14,970 nt of DNA from Cyclobacteriaceae bacterium. GTDB taxonomy: Bacteria > Bacteroidota > Bacteroidia > Cytophagales > Cyclobacteriaceae. The position numbers and the translations under genes are program-made. Below the pieces are notes generated by a model. The model had not been told where the DNA came from and searched no databases. It worked only from the letters and a program-made list of their open reading frames with translations. This document shows, one piece after another, positions 7,527-14,920 of the stretch. The stretch lies in contig JAIENH010000768.1 in the NCBI GenBank assembly GCA_019751475.1, forward strand, positions 1 through 14,970, given 5' to 3'. Each line of letters begins with the position of its first letter. Position 1 is the stretch's first letter.

Positions 7527-8696
7527 TCAAAAGCCTCCGGATGAGCCTCCTCCACTGTATTCTCCACCTCCGCCCTTAAATCCTTCGCCACTTTTAGCCG
7601 GTTGATTTCCGCCCATGGTCTGCGAAATAACAAAGGCTGCAAGGTTAGCATTGCTCCAGTTTTCAGAAAGAATATTTTCGCGCGTGAAGCCGTTTCGCAT
7701 TTCTTTCAGGTAATTCATGAGCGCCAGCGAAATGCCAAGCACTAAGGCCCCGGCTACTGTGAGTGTAATTTCCGGGTGACCAAATCCATAATAATACTTG
7801 AACGTAAAAACAGAAATGGCCACCAGCACCAGGCTCACCCGCAGCAACACAACATCTTTTTTCTTAATACCCACCAGGAGATATACAATCGGCACCATCA
7901 CCGTAAGGAAATAAAAAACATAAGCAAACGGAATGTCTTGCCCTGGCTCCAACGCGAGGCCCATGAGCTCAATACTCAACTCGCGCACCACCAGGTAATT
8001 TCCACCGAGGTAAATCAACAGCAGTGACACCGACTCCACCACTATAAAATTATTTTCCCATAGAGCGTAGGCACTATTTTTCTTAAGTCGCTTGATGACC
8101 GCATATACAATCGCAAAGACAACGATGATCACAAATGGAATAATCAGCTGAGCCACTCCGCCAAGATTATAGCATTCAAAAAACACCCAACCCGCCAGCG
8201 AGAGCACCGCTGCAAGCGTGCTAAGCAAATCAATGTAGCGGATGGCTGCGAACGTAAACCCCGCAATACAGGCTATCAAGATTACATGCATACTAAAATC
8301 CGTGAGCCCGCCCAGGCCGCCAATGGTGAACCCAAGAGCATGGTAGAGAATGGCTTCATTCACGCCAGATTTGTAATGCCGCTTGGCAATGAAGGCCTGC
8401 TCCAGCACAACGAACGAACCAAGACCATACACGATAGATGCAAACGAGATACCTGCTTCGCCTGTGCTGCCCACCATCAAGAAGAACAAACCACTCACGC
8501 CCGAAAGTGCAATAAGGGTTGCTACAAATAGCAGTACCCGAATAAGAATATTGGGGTGATACAGCTCATTTTTATATGCGTCCTTAATCGACTGAAATTG
8601 CTGCTCGGTGATTAGTGCACTTTTCCACCATTGCTGTGCATCTTTTACTACGCCCAGTTTATACAAGTCTTCGGTATTGTACGCGCTGCGGATCAT
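7527..8696 (-). CDS. Polytopic membrane protein, DUF2157/DUF4401-like, with glycine-rich tail
   Basis: A 389-residue protein with a soluble N-terminal helix region (about 1-48, including LITEQQFQSIKDAY) followed by roughly nine or ten membrane helices from residue 50 to about 345. It ends in a cytoplasmic tail (about 346-389) rich in Gly and Ser (GGGGEYSGGGSSGGF). The N-terminal helix plus helix bundle resembles DUF2157/DUF4401-type inner-membrane proteins, which often occur as adjacent pairs. No transport or catalytic motif can be named. The start ATG overlaps the stop of the upstream DUF2157-like gene by 4 bp, so the two are probably made together and may form a complex. The LanC-like gene follows 21 bp downstream. 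Function unknown. Confidence 0.8.
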   Translation of the reverse strand: MIRSAYNTEDLYKLGVVKDAQQWWKSALITEQQFQSIKDAYKNELYHPNILIRVLLFVATLIALSGVSGLFFLMVGSTGEAGISFASIVYGLGSFVVLEQAFIAKRHYKSGVNEAILYHALGFTIGGLGGLTDFSMHVILIACIAGFTFAAIRYIDLLSTLAAVLSLAGWVFFECYNLGGVAQLIIPFVIIVVFAIVYAVIKRLKKNSAYALWENNFIVVESVSLLLIYLGGNYLVVRELSIELMGLALEPGQDIPFAYVFYFLTVMVPIVYLLVGIKKKDVVLLRVSLVLVAISVFTFKYYYGFGHPEITLTVAGALVLGISLALMNYLKEMRNGFTRENILSENWSNANLAAFVISQTMGGNQPAKSGEGFKGGGGEYSGGGSSGGF

Positions 8697-9655
8697 GCGT
8701 TGCGATTAAAGTAATTGCGAAACCTCACGATGAACCAGATAAATCCGCCACACGAAGCAATCGAGTAAAAAAACAAAAGCGATATCTCATCAAAGAACCC
8801 GACTTCTTCCAGCAGAAACGTAGTGGTGATATAAGCGGCTATAAACAGGTAAAGCAAAAAGAGAAATGACTTCGACCGCTGTGCATACCAATAGGCAAAG
8901 GCACATCCTGCATAGAGAAGTAAGACATACACGGCATAATTTTCTTCAAGGAACAACCCGGCTATACCGGCCACAAAAAAAATGAGCAGGTTAAAATTAA
9001 GATACGTAAACGTGAAGTGCTTTTTAATGCTGCGGCTATCCAACAGCATCGCTATGGCTATCATCACTACGGAAAAGATCAGGGCAGTAGTGGGTAGGTT
9101 TGACGAAGAGAGAAAATCGCTGCTGTACCACTTCTGTGGCGAAAGCTGAATACTCCAGAAAGAAGCGAGGGCCGTGATCGCCAATGACAGTACACCAATA
9201 TGATCAAACCGGTAAGCGATAAAGAAAAAGAATGCAGCCGTTACTAGCGTACTGTAACCGAGGTACTCTGTCAGTAGGCCATATTGAAATTGCAGATATC
9301 CCTGCACGGAGATAAAAAGCAGGCTACCCAGCAACACGATATAGTCAAAGTACGGTGTGGGGCCTTTTACCGGCTGATGTGAATAAGCGGGGCCTGTCTT
9401 AAAACAATAAAGAAAACAAAGCGATGTAATGATAAACAAACCGGCAATGGCAATGATGTGGCCCATCGAGCCGATATTTTGATACACCAGTATGCCGATA
9501 CCACTGGTAAACAACAACACGCCCAGGTAGAGCAAGGTACGCAACTCATAAAAGACCGACACAATTTTGCCAGATGTGATCAAATCAATTTTGTTGAATT
9601 GATCTTCGCTGATAAATCCTTTTTCGAAAAGCTCGCGTGGTGTTGATTGCGGCAC
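8693..9655 (-). CDS. DUF2157-like polytopic membrane protein
   Basis: A 320-residue protein whose first 40 residues (STPRELFEKGFISEDQFNKI) form the amphipathic N-terminal region typical of DUF2157. Some nine hydrophobic helices follow from about residue 40 to 310, and it ends in a short basic tail (RFRNYFNRNA). The start is GTG at 9655, only 2 bp after the TAA of the preceding M20D gene; no ATG fits the N-terminal homology. Its stop overlaps the start of the next membrane protein by 4 bp. The family's biochemical role is not known; the proteins sit in the inner membrane and commonly occur as pairs. The tight spacing ties it to both the amidohydrolases and the LanC-like gene. Confidence 0.8.
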   Translation of the reverse strand: MPQSTPRELFEKGFISEDQFNKIDLITSGKIVSVFYELRTLLYLGVLLFTSGIGILVYQNIGSMGHIIAIAGLFIITSLCFLYCFKTGPAYSHQPVKGPTPYFDYIVLLGSLLFISVQGYLQFQYGLLTEYLGYSTLVTAAFFFFIAYRFDHIGVLSLAITALASFWSIQLSPQKWYSSDFLSSSNLPTTALIFSVVMIAIAMLLDSRSIKKHFTFTYLNFNLLIFFVAGIAGLFLEENYAVYVLLLYAGCAFAYWYAQRSKSFLFLLYLFIAAYITTTFLLEEVGFFDEISLLFFYSIASCGGFIWFIVRFRNYFNRNA

Positions 9656-9657
9656 TG

Positions 9658-10962
9658 TTATTTTTTAGGAGCGTTTAAATAATCTACCGCTACATTGAGC
9701 ATGGCTTTCAGGCCTGTAATAAATCCTGCTTCGTCAATAAAAAAATCAGGCGTATGATGTGATGCCACTTTCGTGGGATCCTGGCCGGGTGGCATGGCGC
9801 CCACAAAGAAAAAGAAGCCGGGCACTTTCTTCTGATAATATGCAAAGTCCTCGGCACCGGTCACCGCATTTACATTGAATACCTTGTCTGCTCCGGCTGC
9901 CTTCACCAGGCTCGGCACTACTTTGGCAGTGAGCGCTGGATCATTGTACGTTACCGGTGTGCCTCTGCGAATGGTGACGATGGCCGTAGCGCCCGCACTC
10001 TCGGCAATCTTCGTTGCTGTGAGTTTAATCTTGTCGTGAATTTTATCTTGCATGCCTTCATCGAGCGTGCGGATGGTGCCCGCAAAAAAAGCTTCTTCCG
10101 GAATGATGTTCTCACGAATGCCCGATTGAATCCGGCCCACCGAAATAACGGCCGCTTCTTTTGTTAACTCCGATTGGCGGCTGATAATGGTTTGTAATCC
10201 TAAAATAATCTGCGAAGAAACTACAATGGGGTCAATGCCCATCCACGGAGCAGCCCCATGCGATTGCATTCCTTTTACGGTGATAGAAAAATTATCGGCT
10301 GCAGCCAGTAAGCCACCCGGACGATAAGCAATAGTGCCCACCGGTCGCATGGATTGAATGTGCAAACCGAAGACGGCCTCGACAGCCGGATTTTCCAACA
10401 CGCCTTCACGCACCATCAAATCAGCACCGCCCTCTTCGCCTGCCGGTGCACCTTCTTCAGCCGGTTGAAAAATAAATTTGATTGTACCCTTAAGATCATT
10501 TTTGTTCTTGGTCAGAATTTCGGCTACAGCCATGAGAATAGCCACGTGCGAGTCATGCCCACAGGCGTGCATCACGCCCGTCTCCTGACCATTGAACGTT
10601 ACTTTTTCTTTTGACGCAAAGGCCAAACTGTTGCGCTCCGTTACGGGCAGTGCATCCATGTCTGCACGCAATCCGATCACGGGTCCAGGCTTGCCCGTCT
10701 CAAGCAAAGCCACTACACCGGTTTTGGCTACACCTGTTTGCACTTTAAGGCCCAACGCCCTCAAGTGCTCAGCCACGTAAGCGGCCGTCTTTGTCTCGCG
10801 ATTAGAAAGTTCCGGGTATTGATGAAAATGCCTGCGCCACTCGATCACTTTTTGCTCCATGGCAGCGGCCTGTTGATCGAACTTGGCCTGAAGCTTGGCA
10901 TTCGTTTGTGAAAACAAATTCGTTGAATAGAAGGCCAGAAGTATGTAGAAGAATTTTTTCAT
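9658..10962 (-). CDS. Secreted M20D amidohydrolase (IAA-amino-acid/hippurate hydrolase type), copy 2
   Basis: A 434-residue metal-dependent amidohydrolase with a signal peptide (MKKFFYILLAFYSTNLFSQ). The family hallmarks are WRRHFHQYPELS (42-53), ADMDALPV (100-107), the metal ligands Cys134 and His136 (MHACGHDSH), Glu169-Glu170 (PAEEG), His201 (FGLHIQS), the dimerisation-lobe motif SHGAAPW, and His402/His403 (SHHTPDFFIDE). All metal ligands appear present. Such enzymes hydrolyse N-acyl amino acids or other amides; here the site would be the periplasm. The start is the ATG at 10962 rather than an upstream TTG at 11022, since the ATG opens the signal peptide and lies beyond the preceding stop at 10988. 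It is a tandem paralogue of the gene at 10988-12292, with exactly the same length. Confidence 0.93.
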   Translation of the reverse strand: MKKFFYILLAFYSTNLFSQTNAKLQAKFDQQAAAMEQKVIEWRRHFHQYPELSNRETKTAAYVAEHLRALGLKVQTGVAKTGVVALLETGKPGPVIGLRADMDALPVTERNSLAFASKEKVTFNGQETGVMHACGHDSHVAILMAVAEILTKNKNDLKGTIKFIFQPAEEGAPAGEEGGADLMVREGVLENPAVEAVFGLHIQSMRPVGTIAYRPGGLLAAADNFSITVKGMQSHGAAPWMGIDPIVVSSQIILGLQTIISRQSELTKEAAVISVGRIQSGIRENIIPEEAFFAGTIRTLDEGMQDKIHDKIKLTATKIAESAGATAIVTIRRGTPVTYNDPALTAKVVPSLVKAAGADKVFNVNAVTGAEDFAYYQKKVPGFFFFVGAMPPGQDPTKVASHHTPDFFIDEAGFITGLKAMLNVAVDYLNAPKK

Positions 10963-10987
10963 AGATGATGAGAATTGTAAATGCGTT

Positions 10988-12292
10988 TTATTTTTTAAGG
11001 AACATATAATCGGTAGTGACAAGAATAAGTGCTTTCACTCCGGTGATGAATGACTTTTCGTCAATCATAAAATCGGCTGTGTGGTGAGTAGGTTGCTTTT
11101 CCAAGTTCATCTCTTTTGGATAAGCGCCCAGGAAGAAAAAGAAGCCCGGTACTTTTTGCTGGAAGAAGGAAAAATCTTCTGCCATCGTCACCGGAGTAAT
11201 CACGTTCACATTTTGTGAACCCGCTGCTTTGGCAAGACTCGGTGCCATCTTTGTGGTAAGGGCATCGTCATTGATCGTGGCCGGATACATAATTTGTAAA
11301 TCTACCGTAGCGGTGGCACCAGACGATTCTGCAATTTTAGTAGCCGTCAACATAATCTTTTCATGCACTTTCTTTTGCATGTCAGGGCCAAAGGTGCGGA
11401 TGGTGCCTTGCAGCATCGCCTCTTCGGGAATAATGTTTCTCCGGATGCCGGCATGAAAACTTCCGATAGTGATGACGGCCGCATCTCTTGTTAATTCCGT
11501 CTGGCGACTGACGATGGTTTGCAATCCTGTCACCACCTGGCTCGCTACCACCACGGGATCAACACTATCCCACGGAGTGGCCCCGTGTGCACCTTTGCCT
11601 TTAATTTTGATATCGACTCCATCTACAGCCGCCATCAAAGCGCCTGCTTTATAATTAAGTGTTCCCGATGGCAGCAGCGACTGAATGTGCAAACCGAAGA
11701 TCGCCTCTACCTTGGGATTTTCCAACACACCTTCTTTCACCATGAGTTCGGCACCGGCCGGTGCTTCGCTGGGAGAAACTCCTTCTTCAGCCGGCTGAAA
11801 AATAAATTTCACTGCGCCTCGCAGCTCTGCTTTATTTTTTGAGAGTATCTCGGCCACAGCCATCAACATCGACATGTGTGAGTCGTGACCGCAGGCATGC
11901 ATCACACCGGTCTCTTGCCCTCCGTAGGTTGCCTTTACTTTTGATACAAATGGAAGACTGTTGCGCTCCGTCACCGGCAGTGCATCCATATCCGCGCGCA
12001 GCGCCACTACCGGGCCAGGCTTGCCGGTATTCAATAATGCTACCACGCCCGTCTTAGCCACCGGATATTTTACCTCCAGGCCCAGGCCTTTCAAAAATTC
12101 TGCAATGAACGCCCCGGTTTTAAATTCCTGGTTTGACAACTCCGGATTCTGATGAAAGTACCTGCGCCATTCAATCACGCGAGGCTCCATCGCAGCTGCT
12201 TGCTGCTCCAATTTTTTTTGCAGCGCAGGTGATGTTTGTGCCAGGGCCATGATGGGAAGAAATCCGATCAGGGTGGTTAAGATTTTTTTCAT
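10988..12292 (-). CDS. Secreted M20D amidohydrolase (IAA-amino-acid/hippurate hydrolase type), copy 1
   Basis: A 434-residue protein with a signal peptide (MKKILTTLIGFLPIMALAQ) and a complete M20D set: WRRYFHQNPELS (42-53), ADMDALPV (100-107), Cys134 and His136 (MHACGHDSH), Glu169-Glu170 (PAEEG), His202 (FGLHIQS), KGAHGATPW in the lid/dimerisation lobe, and His403/His404 (THHTADFMIDE). Expected activity is hydrolysis of N-acyl amino acids or related amides in the periplasm. The frame is open upstream to 12535, but that extension lacks family similarity and overlaps the divergent Rieske gene; the ATG at 12292 opens the signal peptide. It is the first gene of the five-gene minus-strand set and has a candidate promoter at 12312-12342. 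The most variable region versus its tandem copy is the loop after PAEEG (GVSPSEAPAG here). Confidence 0.93.
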   Translation of the reverse strand: MKKILTTLIGFLPIMALAQTSPALQKKLEQQAAAMEPRVIEWRRYFHQNPELSNQEFKTGAFIAEFLKGLGLEVKYPVAKTGVVALLNTGKPGPVVALRADMDALPVTERNSLPFVSKVKATYGGQETGVMHACGHDSHMSMLMAVAEILSKNKAELRGAVKFIFQPAEEGVSPSEAPAGAELMVKEGVLENPKVEAIFGLHIQSLLPSGTLNYKAGALMAAVDGVDIKIKGKGAHGATPWDSVDPVVVASQVVTGLQTIVSRQTELTRDAAVITIGSFHAGIRRNIIPEEAMLQGTIRTFGPDMQKKVHEKIMLTATKIAESSGATATVDLQIMYPATINDDALTTKMAPSLAKAAGSQNVNVITPVTMAEDFSFFQQKVPGFFFFLGAYPKEMNLEKQPTHHTADFMIDEKSFITGVKALILVTTDYMFLKK

Positions 12293-12311
12293 CTTTGAGA
12301 AGTATTTCAGA

Positions 12312-12342
12312 GAAAGGTAGAAAAAAGAAGCGCCTCGCAAAA
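12312..12342 (-). promoter_or_regulatory. Predicted promoter of the amidohydrolase-DUF2157-LanC-like operon
   Basis: On the minus strand TTTTG (12342-12338) is followed by an 18-bp spacer and TACCTTTC (12319-12312), which fits the Bacteroidota -7 consensus TAnnTTTG at five of its six fixed positions. The start codon lies 19 bp further on. Spacing is as expected for the family sigma factor; one mismatch leaves doubt. Confidence 0.4.
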
Positions 12343-12349
12343 GCAGATT

Positions 12350-12670
12350 ATGGAATGGATAAAAATCTTTCCTTCTATTGGTGAAATGAATGCTGCACTG
12401 CAAGACGGTCGGCCCCGTTTGTTGCGCTTGCGCGAATTGCGCATCTGCCTCGTGCGAAAAAGTGATCAATTGTTTGCCGTGGAAGATAGCTGTCCGCACA
12501 ACGGTGAATCGCTGAGCAAGGGTACGGTAAACCATTTAGATGAAGTGATTTGTCCGTGGCACGGTCACCGCTTTCAGTTGAAGACCGGGCGTGAATGTGC
12601 CGAGCGTTCGCGCGACCTCATGGTGTATCCCGTGCGAAAAGATGAAGAAGGGGTTTTTATTGGATTGTAA
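12350..12670 (+). CDS. Rieske-type [2Fe-2S] ferredoxin-like protein
   Basis: This 106-residue soluble protein has both Rieske cluster-binding boxes: Cys48-Pro-His50 (CPHNGESL) and Cys68-Pro-Trp-His71 (CPWHGHRF), 20 residues apart, with the fold-typical Phe/Val strands before them and the GxEC-like turn after (KTGRECAE). It lacks a membrane anchor, signal peptide or fused oxygenase domain. It resembles the small stand-alone Rieske ferredoxins and NirD-like subunits that pass single electrons to an oxygenase or reductase. No such partner is encoded in the window, so its partner is unknown. It is divergent from the amidohydrolase operon with 57 bp between the start codons. No clear promoter of its own was found in that gap. 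Confidence 0.92.
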   Translation: MEWIKIFPSIGEMNAALQDGRPRLLRLRELRICLVRKSDQLFAVEDSCPHNGESLSKGTVNHLDEVICPWHGHRFQLKTGRECAERSRDLMVYPVRKDEEGVFIGL

Positions 12671-12705
12671 AACCTTTGTCATCACCGATCCACTCTTGGG
12701 GTTAG

Positions 12706-12744
12706 GTATTCGTATAAATTGCTACTTTCGTATTCAAATTGCTA
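12706..12744 (+). repeat. Direct repeats in the toxin-antitoxin promoter region, candidate operator
   Basis: GTATTCgtatAAATTGCTA (12706-12724) recurs as GTATTCAAATTGCTA (12730-12744), the same sequence without four central bases. The AAATTGCTA halves are 20 bp apart, about two helical turns. A -7-like element TACTTTCG lies at 12723-12730 between them. This suits autoregulation by an antitoxin or toxin-antitoxin complex (inference). Confidence 0.45.
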
Positions 12745-12747
12745 TGT

Positions 12748-12993
12748 ATGAATGTGGCTGTGAAAAAAATCGAATTGATTAAGTGGCTTGCTCGATTGCA
12801 GGATGAAAAACTTATTCACCGCGTTGAGGCACTTCGCGCCAGCTCAATCAAAGAGGCTCACGCCAGTCGCACGCCAAAAAATATCAAAGACCTAGAAGTT
12901 AAACTGAAGCGATCAAAGCAAGACATTGAGGCCGGACGGGTACATACACAAGAAGAAGTAGAAAAAATTCTTAAGGCGCGATTTGCTGATTGA
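12748..12993 (+). CDS. Antitoxin of a ParE-type toxin-antitoxin pair
   Basis: An 81-residue, highly charged, largely helical protein directly upstream of a ParE-like toxin. Its N-terminal part (MNVAVKKIELIKWLARLQDE) resembles the short antitoxins paired with ParE/RelE toxins in Bacteroidota. Its Lys/Glu-rich C-terminal half (about 48-78, ending EEVEKILKARF) would be the segment that wraps the toxin. It should neutralise the toxin and repress its own promoter. The ATG at 12748 is preferred over a TTG at 12739, which adds three residues with no family support. The ATG at 12744 is out of frame. Its stop overlaps the toxin start (TTGA). Assignment rests mainly on position, size and the toxin; I do not recognise a named antitoxin family with certainty. 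Confidence 0.75.
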   Translation: MNVAVKKIELIKWLARLQDEKLIHRVEALRASSIKEAHASRTPKNIKDLEVKLKRSKQDIEAGRVHTQEEVEKILKARFAD

Positions 12994-13310
12994 AGAAGGT
13001 ACATGTAATATGGTCAAATGAGGCCCTGCATGATCTGGAAATCTTACATGATTTCCTGGCGCAAGAATCGGTACTCGCAGCCAGGCGGATAACGGAAAAC
13101 ATATTGACTCGTACACGTCAACTGGAAACATTCCCCGAATCCGGGGCTACGCAAAAATTAAGGAAAAAATCAAAAACAACGTATCGGTACTTGGTTGAAG
13201 GTAATTACAAAATCATTTACCGATATGACCAAACTCTTTATGCCGTATTCGTTGAAACTATCTTTGATACGCGTCAAGACCCACCTAAACTAGAGCGCAA
13301 TAGAAAATGA
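12990..13310 (+). CDS. ParE/RelE-superfamily toxin
   Basis: A 106-residue protein with the ParE-like toxin pattern: an N-terminal strand and helix (VIWSNEALHDLEILHDFLAQ, 6-25), a second helix (AARRITENILTRTRQLETFP, 30-49), and the C-terminal sheet YRYLVEGNYKIIYRYD (65-80), followed by the family ending FVETIFDTRQDPPKL (87-101). ParE toxins poison DNA gyrase, whereas RelE relatives cut mRNA; the DTRQDP ending favours the ParE branch. The start is a TTG (12990) overlapping the antitoxin TGA as TTGA; no ATG precedes the conserved N-terminus. A rare start coupled to the antitoxin stop would keep toxin output low relative to antitoxin. Confidence 0.87.
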   Translation: MKKVHVIWSNEALHDLEILHDFLAQESVLAARRITENILTRTRQLETFPESGATQKLRKKSKTTYRYLVEGNYKIIYRYDQTLYAVFVETIFDTRQDPPKLERNRK

Positions 13311-13316
13311 TTTTAC

Positions 13317-13343
13317 ACGGGATTCGTAACCTAGCCCGTTTTT
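13317..13343 (+). terminator. Putative intrinsic terminator after the toxin gene
   Basis: ACGGG (13317-13321) pairs with CCCGT (13335-13339) across a 13-base loop, and a T-run follows (13339-13343). It begins 7 bases after the toxin stop codon. The stem is short, so this is a moderate call. Confidence 0.4.
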
Positions 13344-13349
13344 CAATGA

Positions 13350-13380
13350 TTGTAAAATACACGCGTAACTTCTACGTTTG
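13350..13380 (+). promoter_or_regulatory. Predicted Bacteroidota promoter, near-leaderless
   Basis: TTG (13350-13352), a 20-bp spacer and TACGTTTG (13373-13380) fit TTG-N(17-23)-TAnnTTTG fully. The ATG at 13387 is only 6 bases after the -7 element, so transcription would begin at or next to the start codon. Confidence 0.5.
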
Positions 13381-13386
13381 AAGGAA

Positions 13387-14385
13387 ATGACTTTTAGAAG
13401 TAAAGCCGGATTTGCTTGTCTTGCCTTGTTGGCGATGCTCCTGTCGTTGCCGATGGGCTATGCGCAACCCGGCTTGCCGGCTTTGCAATATGTGGAATCA
13501 CCCCCAGGTGATCTACTCGCGGCCCGCTCGGTGGTGATACACGACTACAACTTCACACAGGCAGAGTTGGAGGAGACACAACGAGCTTTTCAGCAAATCG
13601 GCATCGATGGAGAAGCCTACTTTGACCGCGATGTGCTGCTGGCAGGCACGGATGTGACAAAAGCCTTTGCAGAATATTTTATCGCGCGACAGTTCAAGTA
13701 CCTTGTCTTGCTAGAGAAAACAAAAACTGGTTTTGCTTTTACGTGCACACTCTTCAATCAAAAATCCACACTGGCCGAAGCAGGTCAGCCCGCCTGGCGC
13801 GTGGAGAGGCCAACGCTGCGCGAAATGCTCACCACTGTCTTTCAGGACTCGTGGCGTAGTCAGAAGAAACAGAATTTCTTAGTCAACGATTTTCCCGAAA
13901 GGGACATAACAATAAACCCCATCAAAGGCAACCGTCAGGAATTTTATGCCATTGACCTGAAGGTGGACAACCTGGCCGTGCCCCGCTTTGGTAACGAGGC
14001 AATGGATCGCGAGCTGGAACAATTCTTTCTCTCCAACTATCCACTCAAATATAAGCTCACCCCGGCCGGTGCTGATGAGCAGGAACTGAGGCGCCAGGGT
14101 TTTCAATACGTGCTCTGCCTCGTGCACACCCGTGGCAAAGCGGCTCGCGAAATTTTAGGCTACGACATGACCAAAGGTGAAAATGCTTATGCCTCCATCA
14201 CGTTTCCGGGTGGGCCGCTACAATTAAAGACCATTCCGGCCAACGAGACGATCTATAAATTTTACTTTCGCCACATCGACAATGGAAATGTTTTTCTCGG
14301 CACCAAGTGGGACGCAGACGTGACCTGGCAAGAGGCCTTGCGCAATCACATCGGTGGATTTAAAATCGAAGCAAAGATCAACTGA
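13387..14385 (+). CDS. Secreted/periplasmic protein of unknown function
   Basis: A 332-residue protein with a typical signal peptide (MTFRSKAGFACLALLAMLLSLPMGYA, cleavage near 26) and no further membrane helix. I do not recognise its family with certainty; similar secreted proteins seem to occur in Cytophagales. The body has alternating strand and helix segments and no obvious metal or catalytic motif. One segment (about 40-110, starting AARSVVIHDYNFTQAELEE) looks like a small alpha/beta domain, and the C-terminal half (from about 178, NPIKGNRQEFYAIDLKVDNL) contains another. The ATG at 13387 is preferred over a TTG at 13378, which lies inside the -7 element of the predicted promoter. It ends 5 bp from the stop of the convergent small membrane protein gene. 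Confidence 0.75.
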   Translation: MTFRSKAGFACLALLAMLLSLPMGYAQPGLPALQYVESPPGDLLAARSVVIHDYNFTQAELEETQRAFQQIGIDGEAYFDRDVLLAGTDVTKAFAEYFIARQFKYLVLLEKTKTGFAFTCTLFNQKSTLAEAGQPAWRVERPTLREMLTTVFQDSWRSQKKQNFLVNDFPERDITINPIKGNRQEFYAIDLKVDNLAVPRFGNEAMDRELEQFFLSNYPLKYKLTPAGADEQELRRQGFQYVLCLVHTRGKAAREILGYDMTKGENAYASITFPGGPLQLKTIPANETIYKFYFRHIDNGNVFLGTKWDADVTWQEALRNHIGGFKIEAKIN

Positions 14386-14390
14386 GCGTT

Positions 14391-14699
14391 TTATCGCTTG
14401 CTTCGCGAGCGCACCATGAGGGCTGCGATGATAACAATGGCCAGGAAAATACAGCCGTTGAAATGAACGTGGGGAAATCCGTGCCAGCCCCAATCCCCCC
14501 AGCCGAAGATTAACTTAAACGGAAGTGTAATCAGTGCAATGAAGACACCGAAGATAGCACCGATCACACCGATGGCTGCGCCAAACAGGCCCGCCACTAC
14601 ACCGATCGCGGCTGCCCCCACAGCAAACCAAATAGGAAAGGTGAGGATGAGAACAAGTATCAATAAAACGGATGATGAGGAGGTGGTGCGCGTTGCCAT
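14391..14699 (-). CDS. Small membrane protein of unknown function
   Basis: A 102-residue protein with two to three hydrophobic stretches: about 11-30, a long Gly/Ala/Ile-rich stretch at 31-65 (GVVAGLFGAAIGVIGAIF), then an aromatic, Trp- and His-rich loop (GWGDWGWHGFPHVHF, 66-80) and a final helix (82-96) ending in basic RSRSKR. The glycine-rich repeated helix pattern suggests tight helix packing or oligomerisation. It resembles small conserved Bacteroidota membrane proteins, but I know no function for them. The His/Trp loop could bind a metal, though this is speculative. It converges with the secreted-protein gene at 5 bp distance. No clear promoter is visible upstream. Confidence 0.65.
   Translation of the reverse strand: MATRTTSSSSVLLILVLILTFPIWFAVGAAAIGVVAGLFGAAIGVIGAIFGVFIALITLPFKLIFGWGDWGWHGFPHVHFNGCIFLAIVIIAALMVRSRSKR
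14395..14411. terminator. Hairpin between convergent genes
   Basis: CGCTTGC (14395-14401) pairs with GCGAGCG (14405-14411) with one G-T pair and a 3-base loop. It lies 10 bases after the plus-strand stop and inside the last codons of the minus-strand gene. No T-run follows on the plus strand, so it may act as a transcription stop or an mRNA 3' end only weakly. Confidence 0.3.
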
Positions 14700-14920
14700 A
14701 GTCAGGTCTTTCTATTCTTACATCAATAATCATTCACATTTTTGCCGACCTGCAAATGCGCGTTGTTTGATAGGTTTTTAGCTCAACAGGTTATGTTCGC
14801 CAAGGCTTATTCTGTAGCAAAACGAACACAGGCGAGTACAAAAGTGAACAGTTGAGTGCCGATTTTCCTTAGCTCACAAAACTCGTTTTTTAGTAACTGG
14901 ACTTACGCAAAATAGTTAAA

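Noticed and set aside
7352-7651. Overlapping minus-strand open frames at the junction of the membrane protein and LanC-like genes, considered as the missing LanC N-terminus
   Set aside because: Their translations show no glycine-rich LanC repeats and sit in other frames of two well-supported genes; no frameshift restores a longer LanC.
10963-11022. TTG-initiated extension of the second M20D gene
   Set aside because: It overlaps the end of the upstream gene and places a signal peptide at residue 21. The ATG at 10962 gives a normal secreted M20D protein of the same length as its paralogue.
12293-12535. 81-residue N-terminal extension of the first M20D gene
   Set aside because: It precedes a clear signal peptide, lacks family similarity and runs antisense through the Rieske gene.
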